Origin: Collinsella sp. BG-O-102
GTDB taxonomy: Bacteria > Actinomycetota > Coriobacteriia > Coriobacteriales > Coriobacteriaceae
NCBI RefSeq assembly: GCF_023656745.1
Contig: NZ_JAMOKO010000006.1
Coordinates: forward strand, 1-64,000
Length of the DNA: 64,000 bases
Reading direction: 5' to 3'
This document shows positions 19,947 through 29,956 of this stretch, piece after piece. A model generated the notes under the pieces. It saw nothing but the letters and a program-made list of their open reading frames with translations, searched no databases and had not been told where the DNA came from. Made by a program: the position numbers and the translations under genes. Position 1 is the stretch's first letter, and each line of letters begins with the position of its first letter.

Positions 19947-21014
19947 TTAAACGGCCTGTGCCAGCTTCTCGGCACGCTCGGCGGCGGCGAGCGCCTCGAT
20001 CACGGTGCCGAGCTGATCGCCCAGAAGGACGCCGTTGTAGGTGGAGTTGAAGCCGATACGGTGATCGGTCACGCGGTCCTGGGGCTGGTTGTAAGTACGG
20101 ATCTTCTCGGAACGGTTGCCGTGGCCGATCTGGCTCTGGCGCTCGGCGCCGAGCTCGGCCTGCTGCTTCTCGAGTTCCATCTCGTACAGACGGGCACGCA
20201 GCATCTGCATGCAGACCTCGCGGTTCTGAATCTGGGAGCGCTGCTCCTGCGACTGCACCACGGTGTTGGTGGGCAGGTGGGTAATACGCACGGCGGAGTA
20301 GGTGGTGTTAACGCACTGACCGCCAGGGCCGGAGGCGCAGTAAGTGTCGATGCGCAGGTCGGACTGGTTGATCTGAACGTCGATCTCCTCGGCCTCGGGA
20401 AGCACGGCAACGGTTGCCGTGGAGGTCTGGATGCGGCCCTGAGACTCGGTCTTGGGAACGCGCTGGACACGGTGCACGCCGGACTCGAACTTCATGACGG
20501 AGTAGACGCGGTCGCCCTCGACCTTGAACTCGATGGACTTAAAGCCGCCGGCCTCGCTGGGGCTGGAATCGAGTACGGTGGTCTTCCAGCCACGCGACTC
20601 GCAGAAACGCTGGTACATCTTGTACAGGTCGCCGGCGAAGATGGCCGCCTCGTCGCCACCGGCGGCGGAGCGGATCTCGACGATGGTGTTCTTGTCGTCG
20701 TTGGGGTCGCTCGGGATGAGCATGTACTTGATATCTTCCTCAAGCTGGGGAAGCTTGGCCTCGTTTTCGGAGATGTCCATCTGGAGCATCTCCTTCTCAT
20801 CGGCATCGGTAGTATCGTGGAGCATTTCCTTGGCAGCCTCGATGTCGTCGAGCGCGCCGATGTACTCGCGCGAGGCGGCGATGAGGTCGGACTGGTGCGC
20901 GTACTCCTTGTTGAGACGCGTGAACTCCTTGATGTCGGAGGCGACGGCCGGGTCGGAAAGCTTCTTCTCGAGCTCCTCGTAGGCCTTGATGATCTTTTCG
21001 AGCTTGTCGCGCAT
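19947..21014 (-). CDS. prfA: peptide chain release factor 1
   Basis: Recognises UAA and UAG at the ribosomal A site. The catalytic GGQ motif lies in CASGPGGQCVNTTYSAVR, and the codon-recognition region includes PxT-type residues in domain 2. 355 residues, full length. ATG at 21014 follows TATATAAAGGAGTCC, a strong ribosome site. First gene of the prfA-prmC-tsaC cluster. Confidence 0.97.
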   Translation of the reverse strand: MRDKLEKIIKAYEELEKKLSDPAVASDIKEFTRLNKEYAHQSDLIAASREYIGALDDIEAAKEMLHDTTDADEKEMLQMDISENEAKLPQLEEDIKYMLIPSDPNDDKNTIVEIRSAAGGDEAAIFAGDLYKMYQRFCESRGWKTTVLDSSPSEAGGFKSIEFKVEGDRVYSVMKFESGVHRVQRVPKTESQGRIQTSTATVAVLPEAEEIDVQINQSDLRIDTYCASGPGGQCVNTTYSAVRITHLPTNTVVQSQEQRSQIQNREVCMQMLRARLYEMELEKQQAELGAERQSQIGHGNRSEKIRTYNQPQDRVTDHRIGFNSTYNGVLLGDQLGTVIEALAAAERAEKLAQAV

Positions 21015-21210
21015 GGCAGGACTCCTTTATATGCGTGAAGGTGAAAATCGGCAGAATTGATAGGGCGTATGGCGCCACTGCGGGGGTAAGCCCAGCTAGA
21101 ACATGTCGATCTTCAGATACATGCGCATCCCTTCGCGTATGAGGTACATAGTTGCGGTCTAACCCATACATGATAGCGTGCGCAGGCATACCTGCATATA
21201 ACCCGCACGG

Positions 21211-21240
21211 AATGCGACAAAGGGTCAGTCTCTTTCCTTG
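21211..21240. repeat. GTGACAAAG palindrome, degenerate copy
   Basis: AATGCGACAAAGGGTCAGTC followed by TCTTTCCTTG is a decayed form of the dispersed palindrome whose clean copy is at 36896. The surrounding 21015-21352 stretch, upstream of prfA, holds no gene I can support. Confidence 0.55.
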
Positions 21241-21352
21241 AATACAACTTCATCCGAACGCCTCCCGCATTCATCCGCACATATACGGATAAATTTGGGA
21301 ATCCGATACCCTGAGGGCCGGATCGGCCGGCCCCGGGAGATCGGAGGACGCC

Positions 21353-21681
21353 ATGTCCGGAAAGGGCGGGAAGGGCGCCGCGAGGGCGGTCCCGAGGACC
21401 CACGGCAGGCTCACCGGGTACGAGCGGGACACGGTCCAGAGGATGCTGAAGCGCAGGGTTCGCTCGGCCACTTCCTCGAGAGGTTCAAGGGCGTATCGAC
21501 CCGCAGGCTCCACAGCTGCCTGATGTGGTTCAGATGGCTGCGCGAGGCCGCACGCGTCGGGGACAGGACGTCGCTCATGCGCGAGCAGCTCGACGACGGG
21601 CGCTACGAAAAGATCCGGAAGAAGATGATGGAGCCGGAGTACGAGTTCCATCTGGAGCCGGACGTGCAAACGGCGGGTTAA
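21353..21681 (+). pseudogene. Decayed IS1595-like transposase fragment
   Basis: An ATG at 21353 with GGAGG upstream opens a frame (MSGKGGKGAARAVPRTHG...) that fails after about 45 codons. From about 21455 another frame encodes RFKGVSTRRLH, LMWFRWLREA and a basic end finishing at 21681. Motif RFKGVST..L..YL.WF is what I expect near the C-terminus of ISXO2/IS1595-type transposases. The middle, with the catalytic residues, is missing, so this is a remnant. The family call is from recognition and is moderate. Confidence 0.55.
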
Positions 21682-21695
21682 CATAGCCTTTCACC

Positions 21696-21719
21696 AAAAA
21701 GGGCGAGCGGCCGCGCCCT
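21696..21719 (-). terminator. Terminator after the giant surface protein gene
   Basis: On the minus strand AGGGCG and CGCCCT arms with a GC-rich loop are followed by TTTTT. It lies about 45 bases past the stop at 21763. Confidence 0.7.
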
Positions 21720-21762
21720 GCGACCACCCGCCCTCAATCAAAGCCCTTCTCGGCCGCCGTAG

Positions 21763-24700
21763 CTACCGGTTCCGGCGCCGCAGGATAACGCCTGCGGCGA
21801 TCAGCACCACCGCGCCGCCCGCGATGCCACCCAGGGCCATCGGCGACAAGCTGGTATCGCCCGTATACGGCAGACCCGGCTTCTCCTCCTTCGGCACCGG
21901 TGACTTGCTCGGCGGATTGGTGGGCGGCTCCGTCGGCGGGGTGGTCGGCGGCGTGTACGTGTTCTTGAACACCGGCGCCACGGCGCCGTCATAGGTTACC
22001 GTCGCCACCAGATGGCCCGCACCGTCGTCCGTCACCGTCACCGTTACCCGGTGCTCGGCCGCGTCGTACGTCACGTTCTTCTGACCGTCGTCCACCTCGG
22101 AGATGCTGTAGGCGTACGTTCCGGGCTTGTCGTACGAGATCGCCTCGAAGCCCACCGTGCCGTCCGCCGCGTTCTTTGCGGTCTGCAGCACCTTGCCGTC
22201 GGCATCCTTCAGCTGGAAGGAGAACTGCCCTTCCTTCAGGTCTTCGCCGCTCAGCACCTTGGAGGCCCCCAGCTTCACCTCAGTCGCGGCCGGCGCGTAA
22301 CTGTTGCTGAACGCCACCGCATCCGCAGCCTTGCCGCCCTTGCTGTAGGCAACCTGCGCCTCCAGCGCGTGCGTCTCCGCATTCTCCGTCACCGTCACCG
22401 TCGCGGTAAAGACCGTCGTGTCGTAGGTGACGCCGTTCGCCGTCGCCCCTGCCCGCTCGGACACGGTGTAGACGTACGTCCCCACCTTGTCCAGCTGCAG
22501 CGGCGCGAAGCCGAACGTGCCGTCGGCGCCGTTCTGCACCGTCTGCACCACGTTACCGTCGGCGTCCTTCAGGTCGAAGAAGAACTCACCCTCGGCCAGG
22601 TCGCGGCCGGTCAGAGCCTTCGTTCCGGTAATCGTCACCGTCGTTGCCGTCGGCGTGTAGGTGTTGGTGAAGGTCAGATCCGCAGCCGTCTTGTTCGCCG
22701 TCGCGGTCAGCTGGCCGCTGCCGTCATCGGTCACGTTCACCGTTACGTCCAGCACCGCATCGCTGTAAGTGATGGTGCCATCTTGGCCCGCAACCTCCTT
22801 CACCTGGTACGCATGCGAACCAGTTGCGGTGTACGAGATGGCCTTGAAGGTAAACGCTTTACCCACGTTCGTGGTCCGGTCGATCTCCTGCCCGGTGGCC
22901 ACGTCAATCAGCGCGAATGTGAACTCGCCATCGGCGGGCGTCCGCGTGGTGGCCGGGTCGGCATTCTCAAGCACCTTGGTGCCAGAGATCTGGTAGGAGG
23001 TCTGACCCGGCTGGTAGCTGTTCGCAAACGTCATGGTATTGGGGGTGACGCCGTTCTCGGTGCCCTCGCTCGGTTTCACCGTAGAGCTCTCTACCACCAG
23101 CTTGCCGTCGTTGTTGTCCTTCACCACGTAGGTCAGGGTGTACGTCTTGCCGGTGTAGGTCACGCCCGGCACGCCCGGCGCGCCGTCCGTCGGCTGCACC
23201 TCACGGACCGTGAAGGGAAAGGTGCCCGCATGGTCGAAGGTCAGCTCGTTAAAGTAAACCTTGCCCTTGGCGTCGTTCTTCTGGGTCTGGAGCACCGTAC
23301 CGTCAGACCCCACCAGCTCGAAGGCGAAGTCTCCCGCCTTTAGCTGATAGCTGCCGTCGTGCACGTCAACGCTCTTGGTGAGGGCGATCGCGCCGGAGTT
23401 CGTCGCCTTCGCCTTGTAGGTGTTGGTGAAGGTGGGCTTCGTGGCGTCCGCGCCGTCGTAGGCGACGCTCGCCTGCAGCGTGCCGGCATTGTCCACAACC
23501 GTCACCACGGCATGATGCACCGCGTCGTCGTAGGTCACGTAGGCCAGATCACCCTTCCGCTCCACGATAGTGTACTCGTACGTGCCCGGCTTCGCGTAGG
23601 AGAAGGCATCGAAGTTAACACTTCCGTCCGCGCCGTTGGTCGCGGTCCGGACGGGCTTGGCCCCGGCAAGCTGCTCAGCAGTCATTTTGCCCTCGTACAC
23701 ATCGAAGGTGAACTCGCCGTCCTTGGGGACGATCGGCGTGTTGTCGTCCTTCTTCACATAGCTCTTCTGCGCACCGAGGGCCAGACCGGTCGCGGCCGGC
23801 TGGTAGGTGTTGGTGAAGGTATCCGAGCCGGATGCGCTCATCACGATCGCCTTCGCATTCAGTGCTCCGTTCCCGCCGTCTGTGACCGTCACCGTATAGG
23901 TGAGGGCATGATTGTCATAGACCATGCCCGGCTCCGCGCCCGGCTGCTCCACGATGGTGTAGGTGAAGTCCTTGCTCGCGGCGCCGTCCAAGTCGGAGAG
24001 CTGGAACTCGCGCGTGAAGCAGACCTTGCCGTTTGCATCGTTCTTCGCGGTGGCGATCACGTTGCCGGCAGCGTCCTTCAGGTCGAAGGTGAACTCGCCG
24101 TCCGCAGGCTTCGTCGTGTGATCGAAGCCGTCCGCAACCTTGATGGTCTTGGTCGCCGTCAGCTCCACGGATCCCTTTGCGGTGTAGGTGTTGTTGAAGG
24201 TGGGAGCCGTAGCGGTACCGTCATAGGTGACGGTCACCTTCGTCTTGTTGTTGTCGTCCTGGTTCTGCTCTACCTTGACGTGGACCTTGACTTCCTTGGC
24301 GTCGTAGGCCACGCCGTCGACGGACTGGCCGGCCTTCTCCTCCTTGAGCGTGTAGTCGTACTCGCCCAGGTTCAGGCCCTTGACGGTCAGCTTGACCTTG
24401 CCATTCTTATCGTTGGTGCCGCGAGCGTCCTCATTGCCGTCCTGGTCGTACAAGCCGAAGGTGAACGCATCGGCCGTCAGGTCCTTGCCCGCGAGAACTT
24501 TCGTGGCCTCAACGGTGACGTCCGCCGTCGGCTTCGTGTTGGTGAAGGTCGGCACGGCCTTCTCACCGTCGTAGGTGACGGTCGCCTTCAGCTCGCCCTT
24601 TTCGTCGGTGACCTTGACGTGGACCTTCACGCCCTTCGCGTCGTAGACGACGGTCGAGTCGGCGCCCTTCACCTCCTTGATGGTGTAGTCGTGGTCGCCC

Positions 24701-27700
24701 GGCGTAGCGTAGTCGATGGCTGCAAAGGCGACCTTGCCGTCCTTCTCGTTTTGGACAGTCTGGACCACGCTGCCGTCCTTGTCGAGCAGCTGGAACGTGA
24801 AGTCACTCCCCGCGAGCTCACCGCCCGTGAAGCGCTTCGTCGCCTTGAGCGTTACCGAGGTCTCCTTCGGGCGGTACGTGTTCGTGAAGGTCTTGTCTCC
24901 ACTCGTTACCTGCGGTGTGGCCGTCAGCGTACCGGCGCCATCGTCTGTGACCGTCACCGTATAGGAGAGGGTATGGTTGTCATAGACCATGCCGGCCTCC
25001 GCGCCCGGCTTCTCCGCGATGGTGTAGGCGAAGTCCTTGCTCGCGGCGCCGCCCAGGTCGGCGAGCTCGAAGTCGCGCGTGAACTTCACCGTGCCATCGG
25101 CCTCGTTCTTCGCGGTGTCGAGCACCTTGCCGTCGGCGTCCTTCAGCTCGAACGTGTATTCGCCGCCCTTCAGCTTGGTGTCGTGCGTGAAGCCCGGCGC
25201 GACCGCAACGACCTTGGTCGCCGTCAGCTCCACGGATCCCTTTGCGGTGTAGGTGTTCGTGAAGGTGGGGGCATCGTCCTTGTCACCATCGTAGGCAACG
25301 GCGGCGTCCAGCTTGCCAGCTTTGTCCATGACCTTCACCGCGGCATGGTGCACCGCGTCGTCGAAGGTCACGTGGGACAGGTCGCCCTTCTTCTCCACGA
25401 TGGTGTACTTGTACTCGCCGGCCTTGGTGTAGTTGATGGCCGGGAAGGTGACGGTGCCGTCCTCGCCGTTCTTGGCGCTCCGGATGGGTTGCTTGCCCTT
25501 CAGCTGCTCGGCCGTCAGATCGCCCTCGTACAGGCCGAAGGCGAACTCGCCGCCCTTGAGCGCAGCCGGCGTGCTGTCGGACTTCACATAGGCCTTCTTC
25601 GCCGCGAGCGTCACCGAGGTCTCGGCGGGCTGATACGTGTTCTTGAAGGTCGGGATATCGTTCTTGCCGTCGTAAGTGACGGTCGCCTTCGCCTTGTCGC
25701 CCTCCGCCTTCACCGAGACGTGAACCCTCACCTCCGTGGAATCGTAGGTGATGGTCGAATCGCTGCCAGCGACCTCCTTGAGCGTGTAGTCGTACTCGCC
25801 CAGGTTCAGGCCCTTGACGGTCAGCTTGACCTTGCCATTCTTATCGTTGGTGCCGCGAGCGTCCTCATTGCCGTCCTGGTCGTACAAGCCGAAGGTGAAC
25901 GCATCGGCCGTCAGGTCCTTGCCCGCGAGAACTTTCGTGGCCTCAACGGTGACGTCCGCCGTCGGCTTCGAGTTGGTGAAGGTCGGAACGGCCTCATCGC
26001 CGCCGTAGGTGGCGGTTGCGCCCAGCGTGCCGTTCTTGTTATCGGTGACGCTGACCTTGACCTTCACTTCCTGACCGTCGTAGACGACGGTCAGGTCGGC
26101 GCCCTTCACCTCCTTGATGGTGTAGTCGTAGTCACCGGCCTCGGTGTAGTTGATGGGCTGGAAGGTAATGTTGCCGTTCTCGTCGTTCGTGACGATCTCA
26201 AGGGGCGTGCCTTCCGCCTTGTCACCCTTGTACAGAGCAAACGAGAAATCGTTCTCCGCGAGCGCACCGCCCGTAAAGTGCTTCTTCGCCGCCAGGGTCA
26301 CGGAACCCTTCGCAGCATAGCTGTTGGTAAAGGTGGCGAGGTTCACCTTGCCTTTCTTGACCTCAAGCGTCTCGCTCTTGTCATCGCCGTCCTTTTCCAC
26401 CGCCACGCCTGTGACAGTCAGCTTGGCATTCTTGTCCTCAACCTTCACCGTGACGGTGTAGGTGGAATCGTCCATCGTCCAACCAGCGTTCTGCACACCA
26501 GTCGTATTAGGATCGTCATCTTCCCCGTAGGCCTCGGTGAGCGTAAACGTGTAGTCGCCTGCCTTGTTGAATGTCATGTCGGAGAAGTTGAGGGGCTGAC
26601 CGTCCTTGCCGGTGATCTCCCCCTTCGTGGTCTTGGACTCCGAGGGTGTGTCACCCTTTAGACCGTCATCCTCCAGATCGCCGGCGTCAATCTTATCCTT
26701 CGTCTTCGACGTGGCAGCCAGCGTGAACGAGAACTTCTTGTCCGTCCTCTCGGTGCCGGAGATCTTCTTCGTTACCTGTGGGGTCAGTTTGTCGCTGGCT
26801 TCCGCCGTGTAAGTGTTGGTAAACACCAGCTTGTTGTCTTTGGCCACCGTGCCGTCGGAATTCTGCGGGGCAATCCTGCCCGAGATGCTATCGCCTTCTT
26901 CAGTCAGATTCTTGTCACCCTGCTTGCGGCCGGTCAGCTTATAGCCCGCGGGCATCTGGTCTGCGCCGGTCAGCTCCTGCACCGTGTACTCGTCGCCCTC
27001 GCTAAGACCGTACACGCGAATCGTCTCGTCGGCCTTGATGGTTTGTGAATAGCCGTTCGTCAGGTTGAACACGTTGCCGACCCGCCGCTCGCCCGCAGTC
27101 CCCGCCTTCTCGAACACTGCAGCCTTGTAGGTCTTCCCCTCGGGCACGGTGAACTTGAAGGTGAACCCCGCGTCCTTATTGCCCGTCAGGCCATCGGGCA
27201 CGTCAACCTTCTTCGTCACCTCGAGGCTCGCCTCGCGTTCGTTCGCCACGCGCACGCAGGTGGCGCCCGTGAACAGGGCATTCAGGTTCATGTCGCCCAG
27301 ATCGGCGCGGGCGCCCTTCGCATTAGTGACACCAGGTTCATCCTGCGTGATGCCCATACGTATCCAGCCCGTCTCGGTCTCCAGGCGGTAGGGTTCGCCC
27401 GCCTTGGTGGGCCCATACTGGTAGATACGTCCGTTGGCGCCGTACTTGAGGTGTACCGTGTCGCCGGCACCGGCGGAATCGACATCGCTCCACGAAAGAT
27501 TACCGCCATCGGTCACGCCATCCGATGTCTGCCGCATACCCTTGATCCACGTGAGTGTGTTGTCGATGTCGCCCTCTGCGCCAAACTGGCCCAGACTCTT
27601 CATAAGCGTGCCCGGCCCCACGAACGTCGAGACGCCGTCATCGGCCGTACCAGCATCGGCATGGACGCCGTAATCGTCCACAATCACCTTGGTGAGCGTG

Positions 27701-29928
27701 TCGTTAAGCAGGAAGCCCTTGGGCGCCGAGACCTCCTTTAGGAAGTAGGCGCCCTTCACGAGCGGCTTGTTGCCGTCGCTCGTACACGGGAATATGCCCG
27801 CCCCTTCGAGCTGGATCGGGTTGCTGACCTGCCCCGTCGTCAAGGTGTCGTAGGGGATCTGGTCGCCGTTGAGCACGACTTTGCCGTTCGCGTCTGTTGT
27901 CACCTGACCGTCCGTGTACAAGCCGAACTTCGCGCCGTCTACGGGGTTGCCCTCGGTATCGGTCTTCTGCACGAACAGGCGGTTCTGGATGTTCGTGACG
28001 AGCAGGCTCGTGGCGAACTGCCGCTTAAAGTTCACCTGGTCACCGGGGAGGTCATCACTGAACACATGGACCGTGTTGTCCGTATTCGCGTCGGCGATGG
28101 AGCTCGCCGCTGTGTAGTAGATGGCCACCGCGTACTCGGCATTCTTGCGGGCATCACCGCTCAGCAAGTAGTAGTACTTGGAGATGTCACCGGGCAGATA
28201 CGGAATCTCTACCTGGTACTGGCCGCTAGTGTTGAGCGTGAAGGCGTACAGGTCCTTCTTCGCCGCCTCGATGGCGCCGGCCATGCCCTGGGCGCCGGCG
28301 AGGGTATACCCCTTCGTCGGGTCGCCCGACACGGCGTGCCAGGCGTTCTTGCTTTTATCGCGCTTGAAAACTACTGCGAACAGGGTGCCGCGCTTCATAT
28401 CAACAGTATTGCCTGGCTTCATCGAGTCATCGTCCGCCTGGTACACGGTCGACGGCGCGGTGATGGTCTCCTTCGCGCCAGCGAACGCACCGTTCTTCCA
28501 CACGACGCTGTCCTGGTCCATACCGCCGCGGTTGATGATGACGCCGCCCGCGCCGCCCTTGTCGCTCGTGGGCACATACTCGAACTGCATGCTGCCATCC
28601 GTCGCCGTGAGACTCGAGCGGTATCCCTCGGGCACCTTCGTTTCCTTCAGGAGGTAGTACCGGCAACCTAGCTTGTAAAGATCGTCGAAGTTGATGACGC
28701 CGTTGTCATCGTCATTCGTGAGCGTCAGTTGTCCATCCGCGTCCGTGGTGCCGGAGCCAAGAAGGTATTTCTGATCAGTGGTCGTGTCAGTGAAGCGCTC
28801 GTCTGTCTTGTACAGCGCGAACTGAGCGCCCTCCACCAGACCGCCATCCTGGTCGAACTTGATAATGTCGGACTCGGGAACCGTCACGAGGTTGTACTTG
28901 AGCTTCATGTTGGAGTCGGTGGCGCCACGCTCCAAGTAGAAGAACTTGAGCGTGTGGCTGGTGCCGTCAGCGAAGGTGTTGCCGTTGAAGCCCGAAATAT
29001 CCCGCCCCGCATCCTTGAACTTGCTTTTCAGCGTGCCATTTGCGGAATTGTTAACGCTGATGTCGCCCGTTTGGAAGTTAATGGTCAGATCAGCACTGGT
29101 GTGGATACCGCCAATGTCGCCCACGAGGACATCGTCAATGAACACCCAGACGTCGTCGTCTCCGGCGAACTCAAAGGTCATGGGCTTGTCAGCGTTCGTT
29201 TTGCCATCCTTCGGCTGCACGAAGCGCGACGACATGGAGAGGCCGAAATAATGGTTGAGGGGTCCGTTGTTCTGCGACGTAATGCCGTTCGGGACGAGTT
29301 TGCCGTCCTCTTCCTTGAATACCTCATCGGCCGCATCGAAGGGGAAGAACTGGCCTACTGAATGAGGCTCAGCCCCCGCTTGCATAACGCCGGCAGCATT
29401 GTAGACATCAAATGCATTCTTATTGGCGTTGTACGCCGCGTAGTTCCGCGAGCTGTCATACTCGTAGTAGCCACCCTTGGCCTGCAACAGACCCGTCACA
29501 CCCATATGGGATATCTTGCCCGTCTGGACGGAGGAATCAAACAGGTAGCCGAGGGATTCTCCCTCCCAGCGGTCGGTGAGTATCGGGTAACCACCGGCAA
29601 GAACATTGTTCACGATGCCGGTGCGGACCCGGGAGCCACCCGTATACTGGTTAAGTTCCTCGCTGGCTCCTTGATCCTTGAACTGGAAGCGGTGGTTCTT
29701 GTTGATGCCGCCGTTGCCGGAAACCGACAGATGGTTATCGGGATTCACCCAGTAATCAAACAGGTTGATTGTTGTCCCCGAAGGCGAAATCGTCGGAACC
29801 GTGTGGTCCGAAATTGCCGCCTCGGCACGAAGCGGCAGGAAGAAACTCGCCGTCAGCGCGATGGCGAGGGCCAGAACAATCGCATATGGCGAGACCGAGC
29901 GCAGCCCGCGACGACGGCCACAAGACAT
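21763..29928 (-). CDS. Giant LPxTG-type surface protein with pilin-like isopeptide repeats
   Basis: About 2,720 residues from ATG 29928. Order: signal peptide (IVLALAIALTASFFLPLRAEA); a fibro-slime/PA14-like lectin-type domain with FEFAGDDDVWVFIDD and TLKFFYLERG (about 50-370); SpaA-like beta domains, each with a ...GAxFxLY segment (about 370-900); then about 14 Spy0128/FctA-like isopeptide domains, each closing with F-T/K/S/A-N-T/S-Y or NTK; a Pro-Thr wall-spanning stretch; sorting motif LPYTG, hydrophobic helix and RRRNR tail. Sortase should anchor it to the wall as an adhesin or pilus-like stalk; no sortase is nearby. The frame stays open to 30000. The strong ribosome site is upstream at 30040 in another frame, across a G10 run, so expression is probably phase-variable. 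Confidence 0.9.
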   Translation of the reverse strand: MSCGRRRGLRSVSPYAIVLALAIALTASFFLPLRAEAAISDHTVPTISPSGTTINLFDYWVNPDNHLSVSGNGGINKNHRFQFKDQGASEELNQYTGGSRVRTGIVNNVLAGGYPILTDRWEGESLGYLFDSSVQTGKISHMGVTGLLQAKGGYYEYDSSRNYAAYNANKNAFDVYNAAGVMQAGAEPHSVGQFFPFDAADEVFKEEDGKLVPNGITSQNNGPLNHYFGLSMSSRFVQPKDGKTNADKPMTFEFAGDDDVWVFIDDVLVGDIGGIHTSADLTINFQTGDISVNNSANGTLKSKFKDAGRDISGFNGNTFADGTSHTLKFFYLERGATDSNMKLKYNLVTVPESDIIKFDQDGGLVEGAQFALYKTDERFTDTTTDQKYLLGSGTTDADGQLTLTNDDDNGVINFDDLYKLGCRYYLLKETKVPEGYRSSLTATDGSMQFEYVPTSDKGGAGGVIINRGGMDQDSVVWKNGAFAGAKETITAPSTVYQADDDSMKPGNTVDMKRGTLFAVVFKRDKSKNAWHAVSGDPTKGYTLAGAQGMAGAIEAAKKDLYAFTLNTSGQYQVEIPYLPGDISKYYYLLSGDARKNAEYAVAIYYTAASSIADANTDNTVHVFSDDLPGDQVNFKRQFATSLLVTNIQNRLFVQKTDTEGNPVDGAKFGLYTDGQVTTDANGKVVLNGDQIPYDTLTTGQVSNPIQLEGAGIFPCTSDGNKPLVKGAYFLKEVSAPKGFLLNDTLTKVIVDDYGVHADAGTADDGVSTFVGPGTLMKSLGQFGAEGDIDNTLTWIKGMRQTSDGVTDGGNLSWSDVDSAGAGDTVHLKYGANGRIYQYGPTKAGEPYRLETETGWIRMGITQDEPGVTNAKGARADLGDMNLNALFTGATCVRVANEREASLEVTKKVDVPDGLTGNKDAGFTFKFTVPEGKTYKAAVFEKAGTAGERRVGNVFNLTNGYSQTIKADETIRVYGLSEGDEYTVQELTGADQMPAGYKLTGRKQGDKNLTEEGDSISGRIAPQNSDGTVAKDNKLVFTNTYTAEASDKLTPQVTKKISGTERTDKKFSFTLAATSKTKDKIDAGDLEDDGLKGDTPSESKTTKGEITGKDGQPLNFSDMTFNKAGDYTFTLTEAYGEDDDPNTTGVQNAGWTMDDSTYTVTVKVEDKNAKLTVTGVAVEKDGDDKSETLEVKKGKVNLATFTNSYAAKGSVTLAAKKHFTGGALAENDFSFALYKGDKAEGTPLEIVTNDENGNITFQPINYTEAGDYDYTIKEVKGADLTVVYDGQEVKVKVSVTDNKNGTLGATATYGGDEAVPTFTNSKPTADVTVEATKVLAGKDLTADAFTFGLYDQDGNEDARGTNDKNGKVKLTVKGLNLGEYDYTLKEVAGSDSTITYDSTEVRVHVSVKAEGDKAKATVTYDGKNDIPTFKNTYQPAETSVTLAAKKAYVKSDSTPAALKGGEFAFGLYEGDLTAEQLKGKQPIRSAKNGEDGTVTFPAINYTKAGEYKYTIVEKKGDLSHVTFDDAVHHAAVKVMDKAGKLDAAVAYDGDKDDAPTFTNTYTAKGSVELTATKVVAVAPGFTHDTKLKGGEYTFELKDADGKVLDTAKNEADGTVKFTRDFELADLGGAASKDFAYTIAEKPGAEAGMVYDNHTLSYTVTVTDDGAGTLTATPQVTSGDKTFTNTYRPKETSVTLKATKRFTGGELAGSDFTFQLLDKDGSVVQTVQNEKDGKVAFAAIDYATPGDHDYTIKEVKGADSTVVYDAKGVKVHVKVTDEKGELKATVTYDGEKAVPTFTNTKPTADVTVEATKVLAGKDLTADAFTFGLYDQDGNEDARGTNDKNGKVKLTVKGLNLGEYDYTLKEEKAGQSVDGVAYDAKEVKVHVKVEQNQDDNNKTKVTVTYDGTATAPTFNNTYTAKGSVELTATKTIKVADGFDHTTKPADGEFTFDLKDAAGNVIATAKNDANGKVCFTREFQLSDLDGAASKDFTYTIVEQPGAEPGMVYDNHALTYTVTVTDGGNGALNAKAIVMSASGSDTFTNTYQPAATGLALGAQKSYVKKDDNTPIVPKDGEFTFDVYEGKMTAEQLAGAKPVRTATNGADGSVNFDAFSYAKPGTYEYTIVERKGDLAYVTYDDAVHHAVVTVVDNAGTLQASVAYDGADATKPTFTNTYKAKATNSGAIALTKSVDVHDGSYQLKAGDFAFELVGSDGTVLQTQKNDAKGKVYFNELTFDHAGTFPFTVREVQPTDGAPGVPGVTYTGKTYTLTYVVKDNNDGKLVVESSTVKPSEGTENGVTPNTMTFANSYQPGQTSYQISGTKVLENADPATTRTPADGEFTFALIDVATGQEIDRTTNVGKAFTFKAISYTATGSHAYQVKEVAGQDGTITYSDAVLDVTVNVTDDGSGQLTATANKTAADLTFTNTYTPTATTVTITGTKALTGRDLAEGEFFFDLKDADGNVVQTVQNGADGTFGFAPLQLDKVGTYVYTVSERAGATANGVTYDTTVFTATVTVTENAETHALEAQVAYSKGGKAADAVAFSNSYAPAATEVKLGASKVLSGEDLKEGQFSFQLKDADGKVLQTAKNAADGTVGFEAISYDKPGTYAYSISEVDDGQKNVTYDAAEHRVTVTVTDDGAGHLVATVTYDGAVAPVFKNTYTPPTTPPTEPPTNPPSKSPVPKEEKPGLPYTGDTSLSPMALGGIAGGAVVLIAAGVILRRRNR
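24339..24552. repeat. Long direct repeat inside the giant gene, copy A
   Basis: 214 bases identical to 25773-25986 except for one base near the end. The copies are 1,434 bases apart, exactly 478 codons, so recombination would delete or add a block of whole domains in frame. Confidence 0.95.
25773..25986. repeat. Long direct repeat inside the giant gene, copy B
   Basis: Partner of 24339-24552; encodes the isopeptide module containing KVLAGKDLTADAFTFGLYDQ. The neighbouring modules also pair up at lower identity, which suggests duplication of a multi-domain block. Confidence 0.95.
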
Positions 29929-29956
29929 GACGGACCACCGCTCGCGCGGCCGGTGT

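Noticed and set aside
23359-26661. Very long open frame (about 1,100 codons) on the plus strand opposite the giant surface protein gene
   Set aside because: It is the complement of a GC-rich repetitive coding region; its translation shows only periodic Val/Arg/Leu runs and no domain. The minus-strand gene has signal peptide, domains and sorting motif.
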